Below, in pieces: positions 44,324 through 54,637 of a stretch of DNA of 64,000 nucleotides (position 1 is the first letter of the stretch; every line of letters begins with the position of its first letter). Both the position numbers and the translations under genes were made by a program. A model generated the notes under the pieces. It made no database searches, was not told where the DNA came from, and worked only from the letters and a program-made list of their open reading frames with translations. The stretch is from Halomonas cerina (GTDB lineage Bacteria > Pseudomonadota > Gammaproteobacteria > Pseudomonadales > Halomonadaceae), in the NCBI RefSeq assembly GCF_014192215.1, contig NZ_JACHXP010000002.1:186001-250000 (forward strand). Direction: 5' to 3'.

Positions 44324-44407
44324 CAAGGGACAAGAAGCAAGGAACAAGTCGTAAGGGGCAAGAGGCAAGCTTACCGGTTCTATTTTTCCCTTTTCCCTTT
44401 TCCCTTG
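44324..44407. repeat. CAAG heptad array with inverted pyrimidine heptads
   Basis: Six 7-bp units CAAGGGA, CAAGAAG, CAAGGAA, CAAGTCG, TAAGGGG, CAAGAGG (44324-44365), then CAAGC. After a short spacer come three exact TTTTCCC units (44384-44404) and TTG. Read in reverse the right part is CAAGGGAAAAGGG, so the arms can partly pair. It lies between mfd and the L,D-transpeptidase gene, 26 nt from the mfd stop codon. The sequence differs from the AGCGCC-type arrays but the 7-nt period is the same. Confidence 0.8.
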
Positions 44408-44432
44408 AACCTCCGCTTGGCCGCTTGGCTGG

Positions 44433-47400
44433 TCACGCCGCCTCGGCCTTGCGATTGAGGACATCGAGGAGCGTCTCCACCGCCTGGAAGCGCGCCTCCT
44501 CGTCGTCCATGTCCGCCTCGAAGCGCAGGGTGTCGGCGCCCTCCAGACGATAGCGGTCCGGCGAGCGCTGGATCAGCTCGACCAGCGTCAGGGGGTCGAC
44601 GCGGGTAAGGCCGGCGAAGATCACGCGGCCCTTCTCGGGCCCGGCCTCCAGCCGCGCGATACCCAGCCGCTCGGCACGCTGGCGCAGCCGGGTCTGGCGC
44701 AGCAGCGTCTTGACCGGGGCCGGTGGCAGCCCGAAACGGTCGATCATCTCCACCTGGAGCTCCTTCAGCTCGCCCTCCGTCTCGGCACTGGCGATGCGCT
44801 TGTACATCACCAGTCGCTGCTGGATGTCGTGTAGGTAGTCGTCCGGGATCAGCGCCGGCAGGTGGAGGCTGACCTCCACGCCTTCGTCCAGCGGGGCTTC
44901 GATATTGGGCGTCTTGCCGGCGCGGATGGCCTTCACCGCCCGGTCGAGCATCTGCATGTAGAGGTTGTAGCCCAGCGCCTCCATCTGGCCGCTCTGCTCG
45001 TCGCCCAGCAGCTCGCCGGCACCCCGGATCTCCATGTCATGACTGGCCAGGGTAAAGCCGGCCCCCAGGTCCTCGGCACCGGCGATGGCCTCCAGGCGCT
45101 TGACGGCATCCCGGGTCATGACCCGCGGGGACGGAGCCAGCAGATAGGCATAGGCCTGGTGGTGACTGCGGCCTACCCGGCCCCGCAGCTGGTGCAGCTG
45201 GGCCAGGCCGAACTTGTCGGCACGCTCGATGATGATGGTGTTGGCGCTGGGCACGTCGATGCCGGTCTCGATGATGGTCGAGCACACCAGCACGTTGAAG
45301 CGCTTGTGGTAGAAGTCCGACATCACCCGCTCCAGGGAACGTTCCGGCAGCTGGCCATGGGCGATGCCCACCCGGGCCTCGGGGACCAGGCTGCGCACCT
45401 TTTCGGCCGCCGTCTCGATGGTCTTGACCTCGTTGTGCAGGAAGTAGACCTGGCCACCGCGCAGGATCTCGCGCAGCAGCGCCTCCTTGATGACGGCCTC
45501 GTCGCGTTGCTGGACGAAGGTCTTCACCGACAGGCGCCGGGCGGGCGGGGTGGCGATGATCGACAGGTCGCGGATACCGCTCATCGCCATGTTCAGGGTC
45601 CGCGGAATCGGCGTGGCGGTGAGCGTCAGGATGTCCACCTCGGCCCGCAGGCTCTTCAGGCGCTCCTTCTGGGCCACACCGAAGCGGTGCTCCTCGTCGA
45701 TGATCAACAGGCCCATGTTGGGGAAGCGCATCGACTTGGAGAGCAGCTTGTGGGTGCCGATGACGATATCGGCCTGGCCCTGTTCGATACGCTTGAGGGT
45801 TTCCGCCTGGCCCTTGCCGGCGGTGAAGCGTGAGACCAGCTCGATGCTCACCGCGGTGTCGGCGAAGCGGTCGCGGAAGTTCTCGTAGTGCTGGCGCGCC
45901 AGCAGGGTAGTGGGCACCAGCACCACCACCTGGCGCCCCGAGTGCACGGCCAGGAAGGCCGCCCGCATGGCCACCTCGGTCTTGCCGAAGCCGACATCGC
46001 CGCATACCACCCGGTCCATGGGCCTTGAGGCGGTCATGTCGTCCAGCACCGACTGGATGGCGACACGCTGGTCGGGCGTCTCCTCGAAGGGGAAGCTGGC
46101 GGCGAAGCGGGCATAGTCGGCATCCGGCGCCGCGCAGGCGAAGCCCGCCTTCGCCTCGCGGCGGGCATAGATGTCGAGCAGCTCGGCGGCGGTGTCGCGG
46201 ATCTTCTCGGCGGCGCGGCGCCGTGCTTTCTCCCACTGCTCGGAACCCAGCCGGTGCAGGGGGGCCAGTTCGTCGTCGGCGCCGGCATAGCGGGAAATCA
46301 AATGAAGGCTGTCCACCGGCACATAGAGCTTGGCCCCGTCGGCATACTCCAGTGCCACGAACTCGGCGGCCAGGCCGCCGGCTTCGAGGGTCTCCAGGCC
46401 GCGGTAGCGGCCTACCCCATGGGCCTGGTGGACCACCGGCGCGCCCGGCTTGAGCTCGGAGAGGTGCCGGATGGCCAACTCGCTGTCGTCGGTGGCCTTC
46501 TCGCGGCGTCGGCTCTGGCGCACCACCTCGCCGAACAGCTCGGTCTCGCTGATCACGGCGAGGTCCGGGGTCTCGAGCCACAGTCCGGCGTCGATCTCGC
46601 CCTCGGTGAGCGCCAGACGCGTGTCGTCGCCGAGGAAGGCCGAGAAGTCCTCGACGTGAGGCAGGGCGAGCGATAGCGGGGCCAGGGTCTCCTCTAGGGC
46701 CTCGCGGCGCCCACGGGACTCGGCGACGAACAGCACGCGGGTGTCGCCGTGCGCCTCCAGGAAGGCCTGGAGGGCCGCCAGCGGCTCCCGGGCGCGGGCA
46801 TTCACCGTGACCTCGGGGGCCGGCCGGGCGGCCGGCACCTTGGCATGGGGATGGGCGGTGTTGTCGGTCAGCTCGACCCGCGGGTGACGCTTGATGGCGC
46901 CGAACACCTCGTGTACCGGCACGAAGGCGCGGTGGGGGGGCAGCAGCGGGCGCGTCGGGTCCACGCCGAGGTTCTCGAAGCGACTCTCGATGGCGGCCCA
47001 ATGGTGCTCGGCGGCTTCGACACAGCCGGGCATCAGGGCCACCCGGGTGCCTTCGGCCAGGTGCTCGAACAGCGTCGCGGTCGCGTCGAAGAACAGCGGC
47101 AGGTACTGCTCCAGGCCGGGGGAGGGAATTCCCTTGAGGGCGTCCACATACAGCGGGCACTGGCGCGGGTCCACGTCGAACAGGGTCTCGAAGGCCTCGC
47201 GAAAGCAGGCGATGGCCGAGCGCGACAGCGAGTACTCGTGGGCGGGCAACAGCTCGACCCGCTCGACCTTGTCCTGGCTGCGCTGGCTGTCGGGGTCGAA
47301 GTGGCGCAGGGTATCGATCTCGTCGTCGAACAGGTCGATGCGCAGGGGCGACTCGCTGCCCATGGGGAAGAGATCGATCAAAGCGCCGCGCAGGGCGTAC

Positions 47401-47882
47401 TCGCCGGGCTCATAGACCGTCTCCACCGCACGGTAGCCCGCCCGGGAAAGGCGGTCGCGAAATCCCTCCCGATCCAGGGTCATGCCCACTTCCAGGGTCA
47501 GCACCCGGCCGGCGATGTAGTCCACCGGCGGCAGACGCTGCATCAGGGTGTTGATCGGCACCAGCACGATGCCATGCTCGCCACGCTGCAACAGCCGTAG
47601 GGTCCGCAAACGGGCCGAGACGATGTCCTGATGGGGCGAGAAACTGTCGTAGGGCAGGGTCTCCCAGTCGGGGAAGGGCAGCACCGGTCGGCGGGCATAG
47701 AAGCCCAAGTCGCTTTCCAGACGCTGGGCCTGGGCGGTGTCGGCGGTGATCACCAGCAGAGGCGCGTCGTCCGTCAGGTGAGCCAGGGCCAGGGCGGCGG
47801 CGCTGCCTGGCGGGGTCTGCCAATAGAGGGTCTCTCGCAGGCCTTGGGGCCGCGGTGGGTCGAGCGGCGAGAAGTTCGGCAT
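44433..47882 (-). CDS. mfd: Transcription-repair coupling factor
   Basis: SF2 translocase that removes RNA polymerase stalled at DNA damage and recruits UvrA. The UvrB-like N-terminal region, RNA polymerase-interacting domain and RecG-like motor are in normal order. Walker A is VVCGDVGFGKTEVAMRAAF, the DEEH box is LLIIDEEHRFGVAQKERLK, and motif VI is QLHQLRGRVGRSHHQAYAYL. 1149 aa, full length. Divergent from gap. The order mfd-gap-nqr is shared with Pseudomonas. Confidence 0.98.
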   Translation of the reverse strand: MPNFSPLDPPRPQGLRETLYWQTPPGSAAALALAHLTDDAPLLVITADTAQAQRLESDLGFYARRPVLPFPDWETLPYDSFSPHQDIVSARLRTLRLLQRGEHGIVLVPINTLMQRLPPVDYIAGRVLTLEVGMTLDREGFRDRLSRAGYRAVETVYEPGEYALRGALIDLFPMGSESPLRIDLFDDEIDTLRHFDPDSQRSQDKVERVELLPAHEYSLSRSAIACFREAFETLFDVDPRQCPLYVDALKGIPSPGLEQYLPLFFDATATLFEHLAEGTRVALMPGCVEAAEHHWAAIESRFENLGVDPTRPLLPPHRAFVPVHEVFGAIKRHPRVELTDNTAHPHAKVPAARPAPEVTVNARAREPLAALQAFLEAHGDTRVLFVAESRGRREALEETLAPLSLALPHVEDFSAFLGDDTRLALTEGEIDAGLWLETPDLAVISETELFGEVVRQSRRREKATDDSELAIRHLSELKPGAPVVHQAHGVGRYRGLETLEAGGLAAEFVALEYADGAKLYVPVDSLHLISRYAGADDELAPLHRLGSEQWEKARRRAAEKIRDTAAELLDIYARREAKAGFACAAPDADYARFAASFPFEETPDQRVAIQSVLDDMTASRPMDRVVCGDVGFGKTEVAMRAAFLAVHSGRQVVVLVPTTLLARQHYENFRDRFADTAVSIELVSRFTAGKGQAETLKRIEQGQADIVIGTHKLLSKSMRFPNMGLLIIDEEHRFGVAQKERLKSLRAEVDILTLTATPIPRTLNMAMSGIRDLSIIATPPARRLSVKTFVQQRDEAVIKEALLREILRGGQVYFLHNEVKTIETAAEKVRSLVPEARVGIAHGQLPERSLERVMSDFYHKRFNVLVCSTIIETGIDVPSANTIIIERADKFGLAQLHQLRGRVGRSHHQAYAYLLAPSPRVMTRDAVKRLEAIAGAEDLGAGFTLASHDMEIRGAGELLGDEQSGQMEALGYNLYMQMLDRAVKAIRAGKTPNIEAPLDEGVEVSLHLPALIPDDYLHDIQQRLVMYKRIASAETEGELKELQVEMIDRFGLPPAPVKTLLRQTRLRQRAERLGIARLEAGPEKGRVIFAGLTRVDPLTLVELIQRSPDRYRLEGADTLRFEADMDDEEARFQAVETLLDVLNRKAEAA

Positions 47883-48095
47883 GATGTCGGTCGATTGGGG
47901 CGGAGCGCGACGGGCCCCGCGGTGGACGGTATCGCGTGATGACGTGCTGGCATGATACCAGGCTCATGACGGCCGTGTAGTCAAGGGCAGGATTCTGTAA
48001 TCCCCCTACAGCGGCTGCGACCATCCTGCGATTGCCCCCGAGCCGCAGACCCGGATAATGGTCGCATATTCCATCACCGCAGAAGAGGCCACCCC

Positions 48096-49559
48096 GTGAG
48101 TGAGCAACCCCTCGATACCGTCTTCCAGGAATGGCATGACAACCAGGCCGTCGCCGAGCGGATGATCCCGCTGATCGGCAGTCTCTACCGCCATCACAAC
48201 GTGGTGACTACGCTGTACGGCCGGTCGCTGTTCAACCGCAGCGTCATCCGCATCCTCAAGGACCATCGCTACGTCCGCAAGATCGAGGGGACCGAGCTCT
48301 CCGTACAGGACACCTACCCGCTGGTCAAGGCGATGACCGAGCTCAACCTCGGGCCGGCTCACGTCGACGTCGGCAAGCTGGGGGTGGCCTTCAAGAAGCG
48401 CGGCGGCGGGGATGCCGTGGCCTTCCTGCGCGAGGAACTGGCCGAGATCGTCGATGGCCACAACCCGCAGTCCGGCAATGGCGTGCCCAAGGACGTGGTG
48501 CTCTATGGTTTCGGCCGCATCGGCCGCATCCTGGCCCGCGTGCTGATCGAGAAGGCCGGCGGTGGCAACCTGCTGCGCCTGCGGGCGATCGTGGTGCGCG
48601 GCCGTGGCGACATCGCCAAGGACCTGGAGAAACGGGCCAGCCTGCTGCGTCGCGACAGCGTCCACGGCCCCTTCGACGGCACCATCAGCGTGGACGTCGA
48701 GGCGCGCACCATCACCGCCAACGGCAATGTCATCCGGGTGATCTACGCCGACTCGCCCGCCGAGGTCGACTATACCGCCTACGGCATCGACAATGCCGTG
48801 GTGGTGGATAACACCGGCATCTGGCGCGATGAAGAGGGCCTGGGTCAGCACCTGGCCTGCAGGGGCGTGGCCAAGGCGCTGCTGACGGCTCCCGGCAAGG
48901 GCGACGTCAAGAACATCGTCTACGGTATCAACCACGCGGATATCACCGACGAGGACCGCATCATCTCCGCGGCCTCCTGCACCACCAACGCCATCGTGCC
49001 GGTGCTCAAGGTGCTCAACGACGAGTTTGGCGTCGCGCATGGCCATGTCGAGACCGTGCATGCCTATACCAACGACCAGAACCTGATCGACAACTACCAC
49101 AAGGGCGATCGCCGCGGCCGCAGCGCCCCGCTGAACATGGTGTTGACCGAGACCGGTGCCGCCAAGGCGGTGGCCAAGGCGCTGCCGGAGTTCGCCGGCA
49201 AGCTGACCGGCAACGCCATCCGCGTGCCGATTCCCAACGTCTCCATGGCCATTCTCAACCTGACCCTGGATCATGCGGTCGATGCCGAGGGACTCAACGA
49301 CTATCTGCGCCGCATGTCCATCGACTCCGCCTATCAGAAGCAGATCGACTACGTCGACTCGCCCGAGGTGGTTTCCTCGGATTTCGTCGGCAACCGTCAT
49401 GCCGGCATCGTCGACGCCAAGGCCACCATCGCCAACGGCAAGAACGCCGTGGTCTATGTCTGGTACGACAACGAGTTCGGCTACAGCTGCCAGGTGATTC
49501 GCATCCTGCAGCACATCTCTAACGTGCACTTCCTCAAGCTGCCCCGCGCCCAGGCGTAA
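48096..49559 (+). CDS. gap: Glyceraldehyde-3-phosphate dehydrogenase, long form
   Basis: 487 aa. The NAD-binding domain begins only at about residue 130 (LYGFGRIGRILARVLIEKAG), behind an extra N-terminal region of ~125 residues that is not part of the classical enzyme. The catalytic cysteine is C295 in SAASCTTNAIVPVLKV, and the C-terminal WYDNEFGYSCQVIRI is intact. Proteins of this length next to mfd occur in Pseudomonas. It may serve gluconeogenesis rather than glycolysis; that is inference. Confidence 0.93.
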   Translation: MSEQPLDTVFQEWHDNQAVAERMIPLIGSLYRHHNVVTTLYGRSLFNRSVIRILKDHRYVRKIEGTELSVQDTYPLVKAMTELNLGPAHVDVGKLGVAFKKRGGGDAVAFLREELAEIVDGHNPQSGNGVPKDVVLYGFGRIGRILARVLIEKAGGGNLLRLRAIVVRGRGDIAKDLEKRASLLRRDSVHGPFDGTISVDVEARTITANGNVIRVIYADSPAEVDYTAYGIDNAVVVDNTGIWRDEEGLGQHLACRGVAKALLTAPGKGDVKNIVYGINHADITDEDRIISAASCTTNAIVPVLKVLNDEFGVAHGHVETVHAYTNDQNLIDNYHKGDRRGRSAPLNMVLTETGAAKAVAKALPEFAGKLTGNAIRVPIPNVSMAILNLTLDHAVDAEGLNDYLRRMSIDSAYQKQIDYVDSPEVVSSDFVGNRHAGIVDAKATIANGKNAVVYVWYDNEFGYSCQVIRILQHISNVHFLKLPRAQA

Positions 49560-49567
49560 AGCCGCTG

Positions 49568-49595
49568 CCTCCCGCCGGTTCCCGCCGGCGGGAGG
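49568..49595 (+). terminator. Terminator-like hairpin after gap
   Basis: Perfect 11-bp stem CCTCCCGCCGG / CCGGCGGGAGG with a 6-nt loop, 9 nt after the stop codon. No U-tract follows, so it may be a weak or Rho-assisted terminator. Confidence 0.6.
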
Positions 49596-49887
49596 TCCCG
49601 CCTCTGTCCAGCAGGCGTCATGGCTAGGGCCTTCCGGCTGATTCTGCCCCCTTCTTTTAGCTGGTCTTTTCAACGCCCTTTCAACTGCCTACGACGCTCC
49701 GGCCCTCGCCGTATCCGCCGCCTTGCGACCTAAGGTCAGGTGGTCTTCGTCACGTCTTCTCATTATAATACGGTGGATTTTCGGGGTGGTTCGAGCTCGC
49801 CTCGGGCCTGACTGGTAGCATTCATTCAATTCCAATCCATTCGAACCCCTTTCCTTCATCTATCCGATCCATCAACTGGGCGAGACT
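49596..49887 (+). promoter_or_regulatory. Intergenic region with candidate nqr promoter
   Basis: No reading frame or repeat is evident here. The stretch from about 49640 is less GC-rich than the flanks. TATAAT at 49764-49769 (context CATTATAATACGG) is the best -10; a matching -35 is not convincing. It would give an nqrA leader of about 110 nt. Confidence 0.5.
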
Positions 49888-51237
49888 ATGATCGAAGTCA
49901 AGAAAGGCCTGGATCTCCCCATCACGGGGGCGCCGGAGGCGCGTGTCGAGGATGCGCGTCCGGTGCGCCATGTGGCCGTCCTGGGTACCGACTATGTCGG
50001 CATGAAGCCGACCATGGAGGTCCGGGAAGGAGACAAGGTCAAGCTGGGCCAGCTGCTCTTCACCGACAAGAAGGTCGACGGCGTGCGCTTCACCGCCCCG
50101 GCGGCCGGCGAGGTCGTGGCGATCCACCGCGGGGAGAAGCGCCGGCTGCTCTCGGTGGTCATCAAGGTCGATGACCACGAGGAGACGGTGGCGTTCACCG
50201 CCCATGGGCGCGACAAGCTGGAAAGCCTCGAGCGCCAGGTCGTGGTCGATCAACTGGTCGAGTCGGGGCTGTGGACCGCCCTGCGGACTCGTCCCTACTC
50301 GCGTACCCCGGCCATCGACAGCACGCCGACCGACGTCTTCGTCACCGCCATCGACACCCACCCGCTGTCCGCCGATCCCACCGGGCTCATCAATGAGCAG
50401 GCCGAGGCCTTCGAGGATGGGCTCAAGGTGCTCACCCGGTTGACCGAGGGTAAGGTCTACCTGTGCACCGCTCCCGGCACCCAGGTGCCCGGCGCCGGGC
50501 TCGAGGGCGTCCAGCACGAGACCTTCGGCGGGCCGCACCCGGCCGGCCTGGTCGGTACCCATATCCATCACCTCTCACCCGTGGCCCTGCACAAGCGCGT
50601 CTGGCACGTCGGCTATCAGGACGTCATTGCCTTTGGCAAGCTGTTCGCCGAAGGCCGGCTGGATGTGTCGCGCGTGATCGCCGTGGGGGGGCCGCGTGCC
50701 GAGAAACCCCGTCTGCTGCGCACCCGCGTCGGGGCCAGCACCGAGGAGCTGCTGGCCGGCGAGGTCATCGACCCCGAGGATACCCGGGTGATCTCGGGCT
50801 CGGTGTTCGCCGGCTTCACCTGCGAAGGCAGCCTGCGCTACCTGGGCCGCTTCCATAACCAGATCAGCCTGCTCGAGGAAGGCAACAAGCGGGTCTGGCT
50901 AGGCTGGCTGTCGCCCGGCGCCAACCGTCACTCCGTGCTCGGCATCTACCTGTCGAAGCTCAAGGGGTTGCGCAACTACGCACCGGATACCTCGACGAAT
51001 GGCTCCGAGCGGGCCATGGTGCCGGTGGGCACGTACGAGCAAGTGATGCCGCTGGACATCCTGCCCACCCAGCTGCTGCGCTCGCTGATCGTCGGCGACA
51101 TCGAGACGGCGATGCAGCTCGGCTGCCTGGAGCTGGATGAGGAGGACCTGGCGCTGTGCACCTATGTGTGCCCCGGCAAGTACGAATACGGTCCCATCCT
51201 GCGTGACAACCTCACCATGATCGAGAAAGAGGCCTGA
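49888..51237 (+). CDS. nqrA: Na+-translocating NADH:quinone reductase subunit A
   Basis: Cytoplasmic-face subunit of the sodium-pumping respiratory NADH dehydrogenase. The N-terminus [20 protein letters not shown] is typical, with [20 protein letters not shown] as the lipoyl-like segment. 449 aa, normal. Its stop codon overlaps the nqrB start (TGATG). The six nqr genes are tightly packed, so they form one transcript. A sodium pump fits a halophilic host. Confidence 0.97.
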   Translation: MIEVKKGLDLPITGAPEARVEDARPVRHVAVLGTDYVGMKPTMEVREGDKVKLGQLLFTDKKVDGVRFTAPAAGEVVAIHRGEKRRLLSVVIKVDDHEETVAFTAHGRDKLESLERQVVVDQLVESGLWTALRTRPYSRTPAIDSTPTDVFVTAIDTHPLSADPTGLINEQAEAFEDGLKVLTRLTEGKVYLCTAPGTQVPGAGLEGVQHETFGGPHPAGLVGTHIHHLSPVALHKRVWHVGYQDVIAFGKLFAEGRLDVSRVIAVGGPRAEKPRLLRTRVGASTEELLAGEVIDPEDTRVISGSVFAGFTCEGSLRYLGRFHNQISLLEEGNKRVWLGWLSPGANRHSVLGIYLSKLKGLRNYAPDTSTNGSERAMVPVGTYEQVMPLDILPTQLLRSLIVGDIETAMQLGCLELDEEDLALCTYVCPGKYEYGPILRDNLTMIEKEA

Positions 51238-52463
51238 TGATGGGTATCCGACAGACACTCGCCAATCTCGAGCCGCACTTTCACAAGGGCGGCAAGTACG
51301 AGAAGTTCTACCCGCTCTTCGAGGCGGTGGACACCATCTTCTACTCCCCGCCCAGCGTGACCAAGACCACCGCCCACGTGCGTGACGGCATCGACCTCAA
51401 GCGGATCATGATCACCGTCTGGGCCTGCACCTTCCCGGCGATGTTCTTCGGCATGTGGAACGCCGGCTGGCAGGCCAATGTGGCCATCGCCGAGGGCTTC
51501 GGCTCCATGGGCGGTTGGCGCGAGGCGATCTTGATGACCCTGGCCGGCGGCCATGACGCCGACAGCCTCTGGGCCAACTTCGTGCTCGGCGCCACCTACT
51601 TCCTGCCCATCTACCTGGTGACCTTCGTGGTGGGGGGGTTCTGGGAAGTGCTCTTCGCCATCAAGCGGGGACATGAGGTCAATGAGGGCTTCTTCGTCAC
51701 CTCCGTGCTCTATGCCTTGATCCTGCCGGCGACCATCCCGCTGTGGCAGGTGGCGCTGGGTATCACCTTCGGCGTGGTAATCGGCAAGGAAATCTTCGGC
51801 GGCACCGGCAAGAACTTCCTCAACCCGGCCCTGACCGGCCGCGCCTTCCTGTATTTCGCCTACCCGGCGCAGATCTCCGGTGATGCGGTCTGGGTGGCCG
51901 CCGATGGCTATACCGGAGCCACCGCGCTGTCTGCCGCCTACCAGAGCGGCATGGGCGTGCTGCAGGAGCAGCTCGGCTGGTGGGACGCCTTCCTCGGCTT
52001 CATGCCCGGCTCGGTGGGGGAGACGTCGACGCTGGCGATCCTCATCGGTGCCGCGGTCTTGCTATGGACGGGAATCGCCTCGTGGCGGATCGTGCTCGGC
52101 ACTTTCCTGGGCATGGTGGTCACCAGCATGCTGTTCAACCTGATCGGTTCCGACACCAACCCGATGTTCGCCATGCCCTGGTATTGGCACCTGGTGGTGG
52201 GGGGCTTCGCCTTCGGCATGGTCTTCATGGCTACCGATCCGGTCTCGGCCTCCATGACCAATCCAGGCCGGCTGATCTTCGGGGCGCTGATCGGCGCCAT
52301 GACCGTCCTGATCCGTGTCGTCAATCCGGCCTTCCCGGAGGGCATCATGCTGGCGATCCTGTTCGCCAACCTGTTCGCCCCGCTGATCGATCACTTCTTT
52401 GTTCAGGCCAACATCAAGCGCCGCCTGCAGCGTACCGGTGTTCCGGCTGAGGAGACTGCCTGA
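51237..52463 (+). CDS. nqrB: Na+-NQR subunit B
   Basis: Membrane subunit with about ten helices that carries covalent FMN and forms the sodium path. The flavinylation motif is [13 protein letters not shown], where the threonine of the (S/T)GAT sequence receives [23 protein letters not shown] and [20 protein letters not shown] are signatures. 408 aa. Overlaps both neighbours by one base. Confidence 0.97.
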   Translation: MMGIRQTLANLEPHFHKGGKYEKFYPLFEAVDTIFYSPPSVTKTTAHVRDGIDLKRIMITVWACTFPAMFFGMWNAGWQANVAIAEGFGSMGGWREAILMTLAGGHDADSLWANFVLGATYFLPIYLVTFVVGGFWEVLFAIKRGHEVNEGFFVTSVLYALILPATIPLWQVALGITFGVVIGKEIFGGTGKNFLNPALTGRAFLYFAYPAQISGDAVWVAADGYTGATALSAAYQSGMGVLQEQLGWWDAFLGFMPGSVGETSTLAILIGAAVLLWTGIASWRIVLGTFLGMVVTSMLFNLIGSDTNPMFAMPWYWHLVVGGFAFGMVFMATDPVSASMTNPGRLIFGALIGAMTVLIRVVNPAFPEGIMLAILFANLFAPLIDHFFVQANIKRRLQRTGVPAEETA

Positions 52464-53281
52464 TGGCACAGAGCAACAACTCCATCAAGAAGATCCTGAC
52501 GGTGGCGTTCGCACTTTGCATCGTGTGTTCGATCATCGTCTCGACCGCCGCCGTCGGCCTGCGCGAAAGGCAACAGCGCAACCAGGAGCTCGACCGCAAG
52601 TCAAACATCCTCAGTGTGGCCGGACTCGACGAGCCGGGGATGGATATCGAGACCGCCTTCCAGCAGGTCACGCCGCGGGTGGTCGACCTGCGCACCGGCG
52701 AGTATGCCGACCAGTTCGATCCCGATACCTACAACGCCTTCGAGGCCGCCCGGGACCCGGCCCAGTCACGGACCCTGTCCGGCGAGCGGGACATTGCCGG
52801 CCTGTCGCGTCAGGAGAACTACAGTACGGTGTACCTGGTGGGCGACCCCGACGATCCCGAGCAGATCATCCTGCCGATCCGCGGCCAGGGGCTGTGGGGC
52901 CTGATGCGTGGCTACCTGGCCGTGCAGGGTGACGGCAACACCATCGAGGGCATCACCTACTACTCCCATGCCGAGACCCCGGGACTGGGTGCCGAGGTCA
53001 ACAACCCGCGCTGGCAAGCCCAGTGGGATGGCAAGGAGATCTATCCCAGTGCGGACAGTGTCCAGCCGGCGATCGAGCTGGTGAAGGGAGGCGCCAGCGG
53101 GGAGACCGAGGTCGATGCGCTTTCCGGGGCGACCCTGACCAGCAACGGCGTCACCAACATGCTGCAGTTCTGGCTCGGCCCGGCGGGCTTCGGCGAGTAT
53201 CTCGCCCGATTCCGTAGCGGTATCACCCGGGACGAGGTGCAGGACGCTTCCATCGACAGTGACCAGACTGAAGGAGCCTGA
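52463..53281 (+). CDS. nqrC: Na+-NQR subunit C
   Basis: Membrane-anchored periplasmic subunit with covalent FMN. One N-terminal helix ([21 protein letters not shown]) and the flavinylation motif [17 protein letters not shown] with the acceptor threonine. [20 protein letters not shown] is conserved. 272 aa. No apbE flavin transferase gene lies in this operon, so the FMN must be attached by an enzyme encoded elsewhere. Confidence 0.97.
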   Translation: MAQSNNSIKKILTVAFALCIVCSIIVSTAAVGLRERQQRNQELDRKSNILSVAGLDEPGMDIETAFQQVTPRVVDLRTGEYADQFDPDTYNAFEAARDPAQSRTLSGERDIAGLSRQENYSTVYLVGDPDDPEQIILPIRGQGLWGLMRGYLAVQGDGNTIEGITYYSHAETPGLGAEVNNPRWQAQWDGKEIYPSADSVQPAIELVKGGASGETEVDALSGATLTSNGVTNMLQFWLGPAGFGEYLARFRSGITRDEVQDASIDSDQTEGA

Positions 53282-53283
53282 TC

Positions 53284-53952
53284 ATGTCTGCTGCGACCCC
53301 CAAGGGCGTCCTGACGACGCCGATCTTCAAGAACAACCCCATCGCCCTGCAGATCCTCGGTATCTGCTCGGCGCTGGCGGTGACCACCAGCATGAGCGTG
53401 TCGCTGGTGATGACGCTGGCGGTGATCTTCGTCACGGCCTTCTCGAACCTGTTCGTGTCGCTGATCCGCCACCACATCCCGTCTGCCATCCGCATCATCG
53501 TGCAGATGACCATCATCGCCTCGCTGGTGATCGTGGTGGACCAGATCCTCAAGGCCTATGCCTACGAGATGTCCAAGCAGCTGTCGGTCTTCGTCGGCCT
53601 GATCATCACCAACTGCATCGTGATGGGCCGCGCCGAGGGCTTCGCCATGACCAACACCCCGGGAATGGCCTTCCTGGACGGCATCGGCAACGGGCTCGGC
53701 TACGGCTTCATCCTCATGGTCGTGGGCTTCGTGCGTGAACTGCTGGGGGCCGGCAGCGTGTTCGGCTTCACCGTGCTGCAGCCCGTGCAGGACGGCGGCT
53801 GGTACGTACCCAATGGCCTGCTGCTGCTGCCCCCGTCGGCATTCTTCATCATCGGCCTGATCATCTGGGTGCTGCGTGCCCTGAACCCGGAGCAGATCGA
53901 GGAGAATGAGTTCGTGATGAAGGAAAACACCCAGCCGAAGGAGGCCGTGTAA
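53284..53952 (+). CDS. nqrD: Na+-NQR subunit D
   Basis: Six-helix membrane subunit related to Rnf[21 protein letters not shown] and [20 protein letters not shown] are typical; the cysteine in TNC helps to bind the membrane [2Fe-2S] cluster shared with NqrE. 222 aa. It begins 2 nt after nqrC. Confidence 0.96.
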   Translation: MSAATPKGVLTTPIFKNNPIALQILGICSALAVTTSMSVSLVMTLAVIFVTAFSNLFVSLIRHHIPSAIRIIVQMTIIASLVIVVDQILKAYAYEMSKQLSVFVGLIITNCIVMGRAEGFAMTNTPGMAFLDGIGNGLGYGFILMVVGFVRELLGAGSVFGFTVLQPVQDGGWYVPNGLLLLPPSAFFIIGLIIWVLRALNPEQIEENEFVMKENTQPKEAV

Positions 53953-53953
53953 C

Positions 53954-54571
53954 ATGGAACACTATCTGAGCCTGTTCGTCGCCTCGGTCTTCGTCGAGAA
54001 TATGGCCCTGGCGTTCTTTCTCGGCATGTGTACCTTCCTGGCCGTGTCCAAGAAGGTCTCCTCGGCCTTCGGCCTGGGCATCGCGGTCATCGTGGTGCTG
54101 GGTGTCACCGTGCCGGTCAACAACCTGGTCTACACCTTCCTGCTGCAGGAAGGCGCCCTGACCTGGACCGGGATCAGCGGGGCCGAGAACATCGATCTCT
54201 CCTTCCTGGGTCTGCTCTCCTATATCGGCGTCATCGCCGCCCTGGTGCAGATCATGGAGATGTTCCTCGACAAGTACGTGCCGGTGCTCTACAACGCCCT
54301 GGGCGTCTTCCTGCCGCTGATTACCGTGAACTGCGCCATCCTCGGTGGCGTGCTGTTCATGGTCGAGCGTAACTACAACTTCGGGGAGGCCGTGGTCTAT
54401 GGCGTGGGGGCCGGCACCGGCTGGGCGCTGGCTATCACGGCGCTGGCCGGAATCCGCGAGAAGCTCAAGTACAGCGACGTACCGGCCTCCCTGCAGGGGC
54501 TGGGGATCACCTTCATCACCGTGGGGCTGATGTCGCTGGGCTTCATGTCCTTCTCCGGCATCCAGCTCTGA
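53954..54571 (+). CDS. nqrE: Na+-NQR subunit E
   Basis: Six-helix membrane subunit related to RnfA, inverted relative to Nqr[21 protein letters not shown] and [20 protein letters not shown] carry the conserved cysteines. 205 aa. It starts 1 nt after nqrD. A 66-nt gap follows before nqrF. Confidence 0.96.
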   Translation: MEHYLSLFVASVFVENMALAFFLGMCTFLAVSKKVSSAFGLGIAVIVVLGVTVPVNNLVYTFLLQEGALTWTGISGAENIDLSFLGLLSYIGVIAALVQIMEMFLDKYVPVLYNALGVFLPLITVNCAILGGVLFMVERNYNFGEAVVYGVGAGTGWALAITALAGIREKLKYSDVPASLQGLGITFITVGLMSLGFMSFSGIQL

Positions 54572-54637
54572 GGCGGGCTCGCCGGTGGCGCGGTGCGCCG
54601 CCGGCGACCAGGCAACGTCAAGCAATAGGAAACCGAC

